Source: Bog-473 sp963787485 (GTDB lineage: Bacteria; Actinomycetota; Acidimicrobiia; Acidimicrobiales; RAAP-2). Taken from it: a stretch of 64,000 nt of DNA. Within the stretch, counting starts at the first letter, position 1; each line of letters begins with the position of its first letter. Both the position numbers and the translations under genes were made by a program. The stretch spans positions 434,001 through 498,000 of the forward strand of contig CAWBDF010000007.1 of NCBI GenBank assembly GCA_963787485.1, read 5' to 3'. The notes under the pieces were generated by a model that was not told the DNA's origin, did not search any database, and was given only the letters and a program-made list of their open reading frames with translations. This document shows positions 17,263 to 25,862 of this stretch, piece after piece.

Positions 17263-18609
17263 ATGGTGACGGGGGCGCGAGTACCGGAGGTGGTCGGGCC
17301 GGTGCAGGGCTCGAACCCGCCTTGGGGTGGGCCGCGCTTCGACGTGGCGAGCGCGGGCTACGTGGTCGAGGAGTTCTACCTCAGCGGCACGACCGTGGCC
17401 TTCAACCTGGTCGCCGGTACCGACTACTCGGAGGATGGCAGGTGGACCGCGGCGGCGGGGGCCACGGCGCCCTATCTCACACGGATTCTCGTCGTCCGTC
17501 CGCGGGAGGCGGCGTTCAACGGCACCGTCGTCCTCAACTGGCAGAACGTGTCGGCCGGCTACGAGTACGGCAGCCTGGGTCCGGGCGACGAGGCCCTCGA
17601 GGGCTATGCGTGGGTCGGGGTGTCGGCCCAGGAGGTCGGCATCAACGGGTTCTCCGGGGGTCGATCGATTCGGAGCGCGTGGGGCAACGTCGGGCCGCTT
17701 CGCTCGCAGGACCCCGAGCGGTATGGTCCGCTGCGACACCCCGGGGACCGTGGTTCGTTCGAGATCTTCGCTCAAGCGGCACGAGCCGTAGGCCCCGCCC
17801 GCGGCGGCGTCGTCGACCCGATGGGCGGGCTCGAGGTGCAGCGGGTGATCGCCACCGGCGGGTCGCAGTCGGCCATGCGACTGGTCGCCTACGCCAACGC
17901 CGTGCACCCGCTCGCTCCCGTCGTGGACGGGTTCCTCTTGACGGTGTGGGAGGGCCGAGCCCCGAGGCTGACGGCCGGCGGTGAGGACTTCTACTACGTC
18001 CCCACGACGCTTCGCGCCGACCTCACCACCCCGACGGTGATCGTGAACAGCGAGTTCGAGGTGCTGGCGCTCGCGGGGCTCCACGTCGAGGATCACGAGA
18101 CTCGGCGACTGTGGGAGGTCGCGGGCACGCCTCACGGGGTGTGGCCCGGGACGGTGAAGCCCGACGAGCGCGGCGTCGTCCCCAATCCGCTCACCTACCT
18201 GCCGGTGCAGCACGCTGCGCTCCGCCAACTCAACCGCTGGCTGATCGACGGCACCCCGGCCCCGCGCCAGCCCCGCATCCAACACGTCGTCGAGCCGCGC
18301 CCGGCCATCGTGCGCGACGCCTTTGGGAACGCCCTCGGTGGAATCCGCCTCCCCGACTTGGCGACGCCGACCTACATGCACCTCGGCATCACCTTCGACA
18401 CCGAGTACCCGCCGCTGTTCGGCGGGTCGCAACCGTTCACGGCCGACGAGTTACGGGCGCTCTACCCGTCGCGGGAAGCCTTCATGCAGCGATGGACTGA
18501 TGCCGTCGACTCTCTCGTCAGCACGGGTGCACTCCGCCCGGAGGATGCCGGTGCCATGAAAGCCCGAGCCGAAACGGAGGCTGCCTGCGTGCCGATCTCC
18601 GACCTCTGA
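17263..18609 (+). CDS. Alpha/beta-hydrolase domain protein (Abhydrolase_10-like)
   Basis: The ATG at 17263 opens a 448-residue protein. Its nucleophile elbow reads VIATGGSQSAMRLVAYANAVHP, the Gly-x-Ser-x-Ala pattern with flanking sequence typical of the family named only 'alpha/beta hydrolase domain' (Pfam Abhydrolase_10). A later Glu/Asp (NSEFEVLAL) and His (GTPHGVWPG) are candidates for the rest of the triad. There is no signal peptide. Function is unknown, but the gene lies beside two P450s and an acyl-CoA pathway. The stop codon forms part of a terminator hairpin. Confidence 0.75.
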   Translation: MVTGARVPEVVGPVQGSNPPWGGPRFDVASAGYVVEEFYLSGTTVAFNLVAGTDYSEDGRWTAAAGATAPYLTRILVVRPREAAFNGTVVLNWQNVSAGYEYGSLGPGDEALEGYAWVGVSAQEVGINGFSGGRSIRSAWGNVGPLRSQDPERYGPLRHPGDRGSFEIFAQAARAVGPARGGVVDPMGGLEVQRVIATGGSQSAMRLVAYANAVHPLAPVVDGFLLTVWEGRAPRLTAGGEDFYYVPTTLRADLTTPTVIVNSEFEVLALAGLHVEDHETRRLWEVAGTPHGVWPGTVKPDERGVVPNPLTYLPVQHAALRQLNRWLIDGTPAPRQPRIQHVVEPRPAIVRDAFGNALGGIRLPDLATPTYMHLGITFDTEYPPLFGGSQPFTADELRALYPSREAFMQRWTDAVDSLVSTGALRPEDAGAMKARAETEAACVPISDL

Positions 18610-18630
18610 GCCGTCTGAGGCCACGGCTCA
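18607..18630. terminator. Hairpin between convergent hydrolase and P450 genes
   Basis: A perfect 8-base inverted repeat, TGAGCCGT and ACGGCTCA, flanks an 8-base loop. The first arm begins with the stop codon of the hydrolase. It can serve both strands, because the P450 gene ends at 18706 from the other side. Confidence 0.55.
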
Positions 18631-18705
18631 CAGGTCCGACTGATGACGTTCCTGGCCATCCGACAGCAGGGCCGTTTGACGTTCGAAAGTCTCGTTGGGA
18701 CCGAC

Positions 18706-19914
18706 TCACCAGCCGACAGGGAGTTCCTCGACGCTGCGCATGAATGTTGACGAGGAGAATCGGACATCTTCGGCGGGAACGTCCAGCTCGAGTCTGGGAA
18801 ATCGCTGAAGAAGCCTCTCCAGGGCTACCTGGACCTCCAGATGAGCAAGGTGGGCGCCCATGCAGCGGTGGGCACCAAAGGCCAGCGACAGATGCGGTCT
18901 GGGGTGGTCACGATGGAAGTCAAGGGCCCAGCCGTCGGCAAACACCGAGTCGTCGCGATTGGCCACCGCGTGCTCCGGGAGGACAGGCTCGCCGGCTCGC
19001 ACAAGCGTACCTCCACTCAGCTCGACATCTTCGCTGGCCCAACGGACGAATGGCACTCCGTATTTGAAACTGGGAATCCAGCGCCACAGCTCCTCCATGG
19101 CCGCCGGCAGCAATCCACGATCCTCCACCAGCTCCTGCCAATGACCACGGTGGGTCATCAGGGTGAAGACGGTCGTTCCGAGCTGGTTCACCGTCGTCTC
19201 CAGGCCTCCCAACCACAACGACAGTGCAAGGTTGTAGAGCTCGTCCTCACTCAGACGGTCTTCGTCGTCCCGGGCATGGACGAGGACGTGAAGGAGGTCG
19301 TCTGTTTCTCTCGACCGGCGCTCGCGGATGAGACCCGTAAGATATTCGTGGACGCTGCTCATGGTGTCCTGCCGATCGGAGGGCTCAGTGTCGAATCCGG
19401 TCATTTCGTCGACCCAGGAGCGGAACTGCCGAGCCTCGGATCCCGGAACACCCAGAATCACCGCGAGCACCATGGGAGGCAGGCGATAGGCGAACATGGA
19501 GACGAAGTCCGCAGGTCCGCCGTGGTCGATCATCTCGTCAAGCAGTTCGTCGACCATGCTCTGGACCTGGTCGTGGAGCGCAGAGATTCGCTTGGGAGAA
19601 AAGGCCCCAGATGTCAGGCGCCGCACGCGGCTCTGCTCCGGAGGGTCCATGTTGACCAGCATGGAGGGGTCCTTGGCCATGACCGCTCCGACCCAGGCCC
19701 CCGGTGCATCACGCGGGAGACCGAGCGCCCGACCAAAGCGGCGGTCGCCATAGACGGTCCGCACGTCCTCGTAGCGCGTCGCCAACCAGCATGGCTCGCC
19801 GAAGCGCAGCTTGACCATCACTGGGCCTTTAGCCTGAAATTTCTTGTAGATGGGATCGACGTCGAGCGCATCGTCGTTGACAACGGGGTACTCGATGATC
19901 TCGCTCGTCTTCAT
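18706..19914 (-). CDS. Cytochrome P450
   Basis: I place the start at the ATG at 19914, where family sequence begins. The frame extends 44 codons upstream. The heme-binding loop AFGAHRCMGAHLA holds the proximal Cys near residue 352. The K-helix has EELWRW (E-x-x-R shape), and the I-helix reads LGGLETT, the acid/Thr pair used for oxygen activation. At 402 residues it is a soluble bacterial class needing ferredoxin partners, none of which are encoded nearby. It is transcribed divergently from a second P450 290 bases away. The substrate is unknown. Confidence 0.9.
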   Translation of the reverse strand: MKTSEIIEYPVVNDDALDVDPIYKKFQAKGPVMVKLRFGEPCWLATRYEDVRTVYGDRRFGRALGLPRDAPGAWVGAVMAKDPSMLVNMDPPEQSRVRRLTSGAFSPKRISALHDQVQSMVDELLDEMIDHGGPADFVSMFAYRLPPMVLAVILGVPGSEARQFRSWVDEMTGFDTEPSDRQDTMSSVHEYLTGLIRERRSRETDDLLHVLVHARDDEDRLSEDELYNLALSLWLGGLETTVNQLGTTVFTLMTHRGHWQELVEDRGLLPAAMEELWRWIPSFKYGVPFVRWASEDVELSGGTLVRAGEPVLPEHAVANRDDSVFADGWALDFHRDHPRPHLSLAFGAHRCMGAHLAHLEVQVALERLLQRFPRLELDVPAEDVRFSSSTFMRSVEELPVGW

Positions 19915-20204
19915 CGCCACTGGTGTGCCCTGCCTTCCATGACCCCGAAACGGGACGCTTGACTGCCCTTCTCGCCTATGTCCGCGTTCACGACAGGCTC
20001 GCAGGTTCGTCCCACGATACCGGGCTCCTAGGTCACGGACCTGCACTCCGGCCGCCCCGTCGGGGAGACGAAACGCAAGGTGCGGGGCGGTACGCTTGGG
20101 GCGTGGTCAAGAAGAGGTCTCAGCCGCTCACGCCAAAGGGCAGCTGGCCGAGGTGATCGCGACGCGCCCGGCGTACGCGAGCGGCCTCTCGCTCAGGTGA
20201 CGAG

Positions 20205-21437
20205 ATGACCCGGACGGTGCACATCGAGGACCTCGACGACCGGTCGTTCGACCCGGTGCTGGCCGACGACGTCCTGTTCGGTGACACCGAGGACCCGTAC
20301 CGAATTCTCGCCCAGTTACGTGCCCGAGGTCCGGTGATCGAGGGATCGCTCAGGACGATGATCGGTATGCCAGGCAAGGCGACAAATGACTACGCGCACG
20401 AGTTCACCGTGCTCTCGTATGCCGGCGTCGAGCAGATCCTCAACGATCCGGTCACCTTCTCCAACGCCCCTATGCGCCAGGCGTTGTCGAACTTCGGTCC
20501 GCTCTTGACCGTGATGGACCCGCCCGAGCACACGAAGTACCGCAGGGTCCTCCAGCGAACCTTCCGGCCCTCGATCGTGCACAGATGGGCAGAGGAGGTT
20601 GTTCGCCCAGTCCTCGACGAAGCGTTCGCCTCCATGGAGGGTCGCGGCCGAGCCGAGCTGGTAGGGCAGTTTGCGCGCCTGTACCCGTTCAGCATCATCT
20701 ACCGCCTGCTCGCGCTGCCAGCCGAGGACATCGAGATCTTCTACAAGCTGACGATTGCCCAGATTGGAAGTCGTCACGCGTCGGAAGCGTCAGCCAAGCT
20801 CGGCCGTTACTTCGGCCGCATGCTCGAGGACCGCGGAACGGCGCCCGGTACCGATCTCGTGAGTGTGATCGCAAGAGCCGCAGACGACGACGGAGCGCCG
20901 CTCCCGGAAGAAATCGCCATCGCGTTTCTGCTGCAGCTCATGAGCGCGGGCGGGGAGACGACCTTTCGCACGACCTCGGTGCTGTTGTTCGGACTCCTGA
21001 CGAACCCTGATCAACTCGACTCGGTACGCGAGGATCGTGCTCTGATACCGCAAGCTGTCGAAGAAGCCCTGCGATGGGACGGCCCCGTCATCCGCGGCAC
21101 CCGCGCAACGACTCGCGACACCACCATCGAGGGTACGGCGATCCCGACCAACTCCGTGATCCATGCCGCATATGGCGCCGCCAATCGCGATCCGGCTGTC
21201 TTTGCCGAGCCAGACCGGTTCGAAATATTCCGCGAGAAGCATCGGCATTTCGGTTTCGCGTTCGGAGCCCACAATTGTCTCGGGCAACAGCTCGCCCGCC
21301 TCGAAATGGCATGCGCACTCGACGCGTTCCTGGACCGGATGCCCGAGGTCCGACTGGACCCCGAGTATCCGGTACCGCGTCTGCGTGGCGCGAATATGCG
21401 CACGCCTCGACAGCTTCACGTCGTGTTTTCGGCTTGA
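20205..21437 (+). CDS. Cytochrome P450
   Basis: Heme-binding motif FAFGAHNCLGQQLAR holds Cys near residue 358. The K-helix E-x-x-R is EEALRW, and the I-helix MSAGGETTFRT has the Glu-Thr-Thr signature. The 410-residue protein belongs to the soluble actinobacterial P450s. The N-terminus carries the common FDPVLADDVLFGDTEDPY preface. Divergent from another P450 and convergent with a TauD dioxygenase, it would fit hydroxylation of a cyclic or aliphatic compound before CoA-dependent degradation. Confidence 0.9.
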   Translation: MTRTVHIEDLDDRSFDPVLADDVLFGDTEDPYRILAQLRARGPVIEGSLRTMIGMPGKATNDYAHEFTVLSYAGVEQILNDPVTFSNAPMRQALSNFGPLLTVMDPPEHTKYRRVLQRTFRPSIVHRWAEEVVRPVLDEAFASMEGRGRAELVGQFARLYPFSIIYRLLALPAEDIEIFYKLTIAQIGSRHASEASAKLGRYFGRMLEDRGTAPGTDLVSVIARAADDDGAPLPEEIAIAFLLQLMSAGGETTFRTTSVLLFGLLTNPDQLDSVREDRALIPQAVEEALRWDGPVIRGTRATTRDTTIEGTAIPTNSVIHAAYGAANRDPAVFAEPDRFEIFREKHRHFGFAFGAHNCLGQQLARLEMACALDAFLDRMPEVRLDPEYPVPRLRGANMRTPRQLHVVFSA

Positions 21438-21519
21438 AGCTGCCGGCGCCGCTGGTGTGCTGACAGGCGGGCACTTCCGGTTGAGGACCCCACCTGAAGG
21501 GAAGCGAGGGGCACGCGGT

Positions 21520-21546
21520 GGCGGCGGATCGGGGATCCTCGCCGCC
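21520..21546. terminator. Candidate hairpin between convergent P450 and TauD genes
   Basis: GGCGGCG (21520-21526) pairs with CGCCGCC (21540-21546) around a 13-base loop. It lies in the 185-base gap between genes that converge. There is no T-tract. Confidence 0.4.
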
Positions 21547-21622
21547 GATTCTCCAGCCGTTCCTGGTTGCTGCTTCGAGCGTGCTGCGCTTGACAGCAGT
21601 CAGGCCGCGAACAGCGAAAACC

Positions 21623-22423
21623 TCACTGCACCGACCGGATTCCGAAGGGTGCCTCTCCCGCGACGGTGACCCGCTGGATGGTTCGCTCCCCCATGAAGTC
21701 GCTTGCGACTCGGTGCAACGTGCACCGGTTGTCCCACATTGCGAATGTCCCCTCAGACCATCGGTACCGACACTGATAGGTCGGATCCTTGACGTAGGTG
21801 CGTAGAAACCCGAGTATGGCGTCGCTCTCGTCCTTGCCGAGCTCGATGATACCTTTTGAGTACATGGAATCGAAGTACAAGGACGGGCGGTTCGTTTCCG
21901 GGTGCACTCGCACCATGGGATGTTGACCGACGAGTCGGTCCCCGTCCTTGGTCGACACGACGTAACGCACACTCAAGCGGTCGAGGAACTCTCGCATAGG
22001 CGCCGTGAACGACTCGTACAAGGCGTAGCCGCTCGCCCAGAGAGTGTCGCCTCCGATCGCTGGCGACTTCACCATGGTCAGGATCGACGCGTTCGGTGGG
22101 ACTTCCGCGTAGGACGTGTCGAAGTGCATGATGTCAGGTGACCTTCCATCGTAGGTCACCAGTTCGGTCACGTCGGGATGACCCGGAACCTTAGGGCTGG
22201 TTGGATTCGGGAAGATCTCTCCGAACCAAGTTGCAATCTGAAGCAACTCCGAAGGGCCGAGGAACTGCCCCGGTACGAAGACCACTTGGTGCTCGAGCAA
22301 TGCTTCATGTAGCGCCTCGAACGTGTGGGCATCGAAGTCTTTCAGGTCAAACCCGAGTAGCTCGGCTCCGATGTGCGAGGTGAGCCGACGAACCTCCACT
22401 TGCTTTCCAGTTTCAAGTGTCAT
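21623..22423 (-). CDS. TauD/TfdA-family Fe(II)/2-oxoglutarate dioxygenase
   Basis: The facial triad is visible as His100-x-Asp102 (IMHFDTSY) and a His in CTLHRV near residue 241, with the 2-oxoglutarate Arg in ERTIQRV. The 266-residue protein is close to TauD in length, and STKDGDRLVGQHPMVRVHPETN resembles the family's central segment. The ATG is preceded by a strong GGAGGAGGG. It lies divergently beside an SDR/enoyl-CoA hydratase pair. The substrate is unknown and differs from that of the 8.3 kb paralogue, judged by low similarity. Confidence 0.87.
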   Translation of the reverse strand: MTLETGKQVEVRRLTSHIGAELLGFDLKDFDAHTFEALHEALLEHQVVFVPGQFLGPSELLQIATWFGEIFPNPTSPKVPGHPDVTELVTYDGRSPDIMHFDTSYAEVPPNASILTMVKSPAIGGDTLWASGYALYESFTAPMREFLDRLSVRYVVSTKDGDRLVGQHPMVRVHPETNRPSLYFDSMYSKGIIELGKDESDAILGFLRTYVKDPTYQCRYRWSEGTFAMWDNRCTLHRVASDFMGERTIQRVTVAGEAPFGIRSVQ

Positions 22424-22653
22424 GATCCCTCCTCCTCGTCGAGACGGCCTTCATTCCCAACAATGCCGTTCGTCATCTTCTGTTGACTGCCTCTTGCGGC
22501 AGAACGGCCGATGGCAGACATGGTCGGCGGTGCCCGAAATCGTAATCGCGCGTGGTCTCACCACGAGGGGCGGCATTGAGCGACCGTCGAACGCCGGCGC
22601 TAGGTTCATCTCCTTGACCCACCAGCATGAATCGTACGAATTGAGGACTCCGC

Positions 22654-23574
22654 ATGATTGATTTCACCGACCAGGTCGCCATCGTGACGGGTGCCGGCCG
22701 AGGTCTCGGTCGGCACTATGCCCTGGACCTGGCCCGCCGCGGCGCCAACGTCGTCGTGAACGACCTCGGCTGCTCGGTTGACGGCCTCGGGTCCGACACC
22801 TCGGTGGCCGACGACGTGGTTGCCGAGATCCGTTCTCACGGAGGGTCAGCGGTTGCTTCGTACGATTCGGTTGGTTCTGCAGGGGGCGGTGAGGCAATCG
22901 TCAAGACTGCCCTCGACCACTTCGGTCGTCTCGACGCCGTCGTGAGCAACGCGGGAATCGTCGAGATGATGCCGTTCGAGAACATTCCGGCCGCCAACTG
23001 GAGCCGGATGATCAACACGCACCTCGACGGCAGCTTCTACGTGAGCCAACCTGCGTACAAGGTGATGAAGGAACAGGGCTACGGACGCTTGGTCTTCATC
23101 GCATCCTCGGCCGGGGCGTTCGGGATGCCACACGGCACCCACTACTCGGCCGCAAAAGCTGGGATCCTCGGGCTCACGAACAACATTGCGCTCGAAGGCC
23201 GGCCTCACGGGATTCTGGCGAATGCGGTTCTTCCCTTTGGTCTGACACGGATGGCCGGCGAAGCCGAGGAGGGCTCGCTCCTTGCTCTCAGTCCCCCAGA
23301 AGTCGTCGTGCCGATCGTCGTGTACCTGGCGAGCCGCGAGTGCCAAGTCTCGCACCAGAACTATTCGGCATTGGCGGGACGATATGCCCGCGTCTTCATG
23401 GGCGCTGCCGATGGATGGGTGTCCGATGCAGGACCCTCGCCCACCGCTGATGATGTGCTCGCCCACTTCGACGACGTGAGTTTGACGGAGCCGTTCACCA
23501 TCCCAGGCTCGATCGTTGATGAGATGGAGGCCGTCGCCAAACGTCTCGGCCTTGGATCGGCGCCTCTCACTTAG
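22654..23574 (+). CDS. SDR, 3-hydroxyacyl-CoA dehydrogenase (HSD17B4-like) type
   Basis: The N-terminal VAIVTGAGRGLGRHYAL with the VVVNDLG turn is typical of the (3R)-hydroxyacyl-CoA dehydrogenase domain of peroxisomal multifunctional enzyme and its bacterial relatives. SNAG, the catalytic Ser (IASSAG) and YSAAK follow. The 306-residue length, with an extra 55-residue C-terminal part, fits that subfamily. The gene precedes an enoyl-CoA hydratase on the same strand with a 120-base gap, so the two likely perform consecutive steps on a CoA thioester. A close relative lies at 54.5 kb. Confidence 0.82.
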   Translation: MIDFTDQVAIVTGAGRGLGRHYALDLARRGANVVVNDLGCSVDGLGSDTSVADDVVAEIRSHGGSAVASYDSVGSAGGGEAIVKTALDHFGRLDAVVSNAGIVEMMPFENIPAANWSRMINTHLDGSFYVSQPAYKVMKEQGYGRLVFIASSAGAFGMPHGTHYSAAKAGILGLTNNIALEGRPHGILANAVLPFGLTRMAGEAEEGSLLALSPPEVVVPIVVYLASRECQVSHQNYSALAGRYARVFMGAADGWVSDAGPSPTADDVLAHFDDVSLTEPFTIPGSIVDEMEAVAKRLGLGSAPLT

Positions 23575-23618
23575 TCGAGTTGAACCGATGCCTCCGTGGA
23601 GAGCCCTATGTTCCTGGA

Positions 23619-23636
23619 GTAGGGCCAGTAGGGCCA
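23619..23636 (+). repeat. Tandem 9-base repeat upstream of the enoyl-CoA hydratase
   Basis: GTAGGGCCA occurs twice head to tail, 60 bases before the next ATG. It may be a protein-binding site or chance. Confidence 0.4.
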
Positions 23637-23697
23637 CAATTCTTTTGCCGTAACCTTTCATGCACCTACTCGCACACGATTCTGTGGAGACATCCAA

Positions 23698-24615
23698 ATG
23701 GCGTGGAAATACATCACATTCGAATCTCTCGACGACGATCAGATCGTCCGCATCACCTTGAACCGCCCCGAAACGCGTAATGGCCAGAATCGGGGCCTGC
23801 TTGTGGAGCTCGACGAAGCATTCTCCCGCGCCGAGGAGGCCGACCAGGTGCGCGTGGTAATCCTCGCTGGCGCAGGTGTCATGTTCTCGTCCGGACACGA
23901 CCAGCGGTCCCGACAGGGCCTGACCGACGTGACACCGGGTCCCGATGGGCACCACAGCATCACGATCAACGGAGGAACCCGGCACGGTGCCGAAAAGCGA
24001 ATGCTCCAAGAGTGGCATTACTACTTTACGAACACACTCCGTTGGCGCAATCTACGCAAAATCACCATTGCGCAGGTGCACGGCAAAGTGTACGCGGCCG
24101 GACTGATGCTGATGTGGGCCTGCGATCTCATCACGGCGGCAGAGCAGACCACCTTCGCCGATGTCGTCGGAACCCGCCTTGGAATGTGCGGACTTGAGTA
24201 CTTCGCCCATCCGTGGGAATTCGGTCCCCGAAAGGCCAAGGAGCTGCTGCTCACCGGAGATTCCATCGATGTTGAAGAGGCCCACGCACTTGGAATGGTG
24301 ACGAAGGTCTTCCCGCCTGACGCGCTGGCCGAACACACGTTGGAGCTCGCTCGCAGGATCGCTGCGCTCCCGACGATGACGGCGCTGCTCATCAAAGAAT
24401 CTGTGAACCAGACCGTCGACACCATGGGCTTCTCTAATTCCTTACAGGCCGCGTTTTCGCTTCACCAGCTCAACCACTCCCATTGGTCCGTGCTTCACGG
24501 CAACGATACGGCGTCGGCTCTCCCTGAGGATGGTGGAATATCTTCCTGGAAGACCGCCCCTCCTGTCATGCCCGCGCGAAAGAACGTCGCCGGTTTCTCC
24601 ACGACGAACAACTGA
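23698..24615 (+). CDS. Enoyl-CoA hydratase/isomerase (crotonase) family protein
   Basis: The 305-residue protein has the crotonase landmarks: the first oxyanion-hole segment with VMFSSGHDQR near residue 65, and the second with AQVHGKVYAAGLML near 125. The region where Glu catalytic residues usually sit reads VVGTRLGMCG, so only one of the two canonical Glu positions can be placed confidently, and an isomerase or hydrolase activity is possible. The insertion of about 35 residues (RSRQGLTDVTPGPDG and on) between the first two motifs is unusual. It forms an operon with the SDR upstream. Confidence 0.82.
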   Translation: MAWKYITFESLDDDQIVRITLNRPETRNGQNRGLLVELDEAFSRAEEADQVRVVILAGAGVMFSSGHDQRSRQGLTDVTPGPDGHHSITINGGTRHGAEKRMLQEWHYYFTNTLRWRNLRKITIAQVHGKVYAAGLMLMWACDLITAAEQTTFADVVGTRLGMCGLEYFAHPWEFGPRKAKELLLTGDSIDVEEAHALGMVTKVFPPDALAEHTLELARRIAALPTMTALLIKESVNQTVDTMGFSNSLQAAFSLHQLNHSHWSVLHGNDTASALPEDGGISSWKTAPPVMPARKNVAGFSTTNN

Positions 24616-24674
24616 GCCGATCCCGGTACGGTGCCCATCTTCAGACTCCATGCCGTTGCGAGGCACGGGGGGCG

Positions 24675-25862
24675 TCAGCTGCGGGGCAGCCCGAGGACCT
24701 TTTCGGCGATGATGTTGCGCTGGATCTCTGACGACCCGGCGCTGATTGTGCCAGCGAAGGACGACCAGTACTGCTGCATCCACGTGCGAGCGTGGCGGTT
24801 CTCGGGCTCCGGGAAGTCGAGAGCGGCCGATCCTTGGACCTCCGACATCACCAGCGCAAGTCGGCGCTCTGTCTCACTCGTGAACACCTTCATGAGTGCC
24901 TGCTCGGGCGCGGTGCCGCCCCGGACCAAGCGAGCGAACCCGCGGTAGCCCAAGCAACGCGCCGCCTGCACGTCGGTGTAGAGAGAGGCGAACTCATCAA
25001 CCGCCACCGCTCGTTCCTGGGCGGTCAATGGTGCCAGCAGGGCTGGGGCCTCGTCGAGCAGGCGACTCATATCCTTCTCGAGCCTGAGCACGCCCATGAG
25101 CCAGACCATTCCACGCTCGTGCGCGAGTGAGCCGTTCGCCATCGCCCAACCGTTGTTGATCTCACCGACGAGCCGATGGGCCGGCACCTCGACGTCATTG
25201 AAGAACACCTCGTTGAGGTCGGGGTGCGTAGGGTCGACGATCTCGGGCAGCGGGCGCACCGTGAGCCCAGGCGTGTCCATGTCGACCAGGATGATGCTGA
25301 TGCCCCTGTGCTTCGGGGCTGACGGGTCCGTGCGGCAGAACAGGAAGCAGAAGTCAGCGTAATTGGCGCCCGACGTCCACACCTTCTGACCGTTAATGAT
25401 AAAGCGGTCACCGTCCAGCACAGCCTGCGTGCTCAGCGACGCGAGATCGCTGCCGGCGCCGGGCTCACTCATACCCAGGCAGGCTGTACATTCACCGAGC
25501 AGCAACGGCATTGCGAAGTCGCGGATCTGTTCCTTGGTGCCGTAGTCGATGATCGACGGCGTGACGATCCCGAGGCCCTGCGGGTTGGTGGTGCGGGGCA
25601 CGCCGGCCTTGGTGAGCTCCTCGAGATAGACAAGGGTCTCGATCGCGCTGGCGTTGCGCCCACCGAGCTCCGGTACCCAACCAGGCACAAGCCAGCCCGC
25701 GTCGAACATGCGACGTGTCCAGGCGCGCGCCCAACCCGGTGCGTGCGCGGTTGAGACGACAGGGTCCACTGCCATCTCCTCCTTGGTGGGCCGGTTGACC
25801 GCCAGCCAGTCGACAAACTCCTGACGGAACGCCTCGACGTCCTCCCCGAACGACAGCTTCAT
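24675..25862 (-). CDS. Acyl-CoA dehydrogenase, subunit of a two-gene pair
   Basis: The 395-residue protein has the N-terminal helical domain and the FAD site CLGMSEPGAGSDL. Its C-terminal signature is GSSEIQRNIIAEKVLGLPR. Its ATG overlaps the stop of the second acyl-CoA dehydrogenase by 4 bases. In mycobacteria, such adjacent FadE pairs assemble as alpha2beta2 heterotetramers with one active site per dimer, notably in steroid side-chain degradation. The same is a reasonable inference here. The substrate is not known. Confidence 0.88.
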   Translation of the reverse strand: MKLSFGEDVEAFRQEFVDWLAVNRPTKEEMAVDPVVSTAHAPGWARAWTRRMFDAGWLVPGWVPELGGRNASAIETLVYLEELTKAGVPRTTNPQGLGIVTPSIIDYGTKEQIRDFAMPLLLGECTACLGMSEPGAGSDLASLSTQAVLDGDRFIINGQKVWTSGANYADFCFLFCRTDPSAPKHRGISIILVDMDTPGLTVRPLPEIVDPTHPDLNEVFFNDVEVPAHRLVGEINNGWAMANGSLAHERGMVWLMGVLRLEKDMSRLLDEAPALLAPLTAQERAVAVDEFASLYTDVQAARCLGYRGFARLVRGGTAPEQALMKVFTSETERRLALVMSEVQGSAALDFPEPENRHARTWMQQYWSSFAGTISAGSSEIQRNIIAEKVLGLPRS

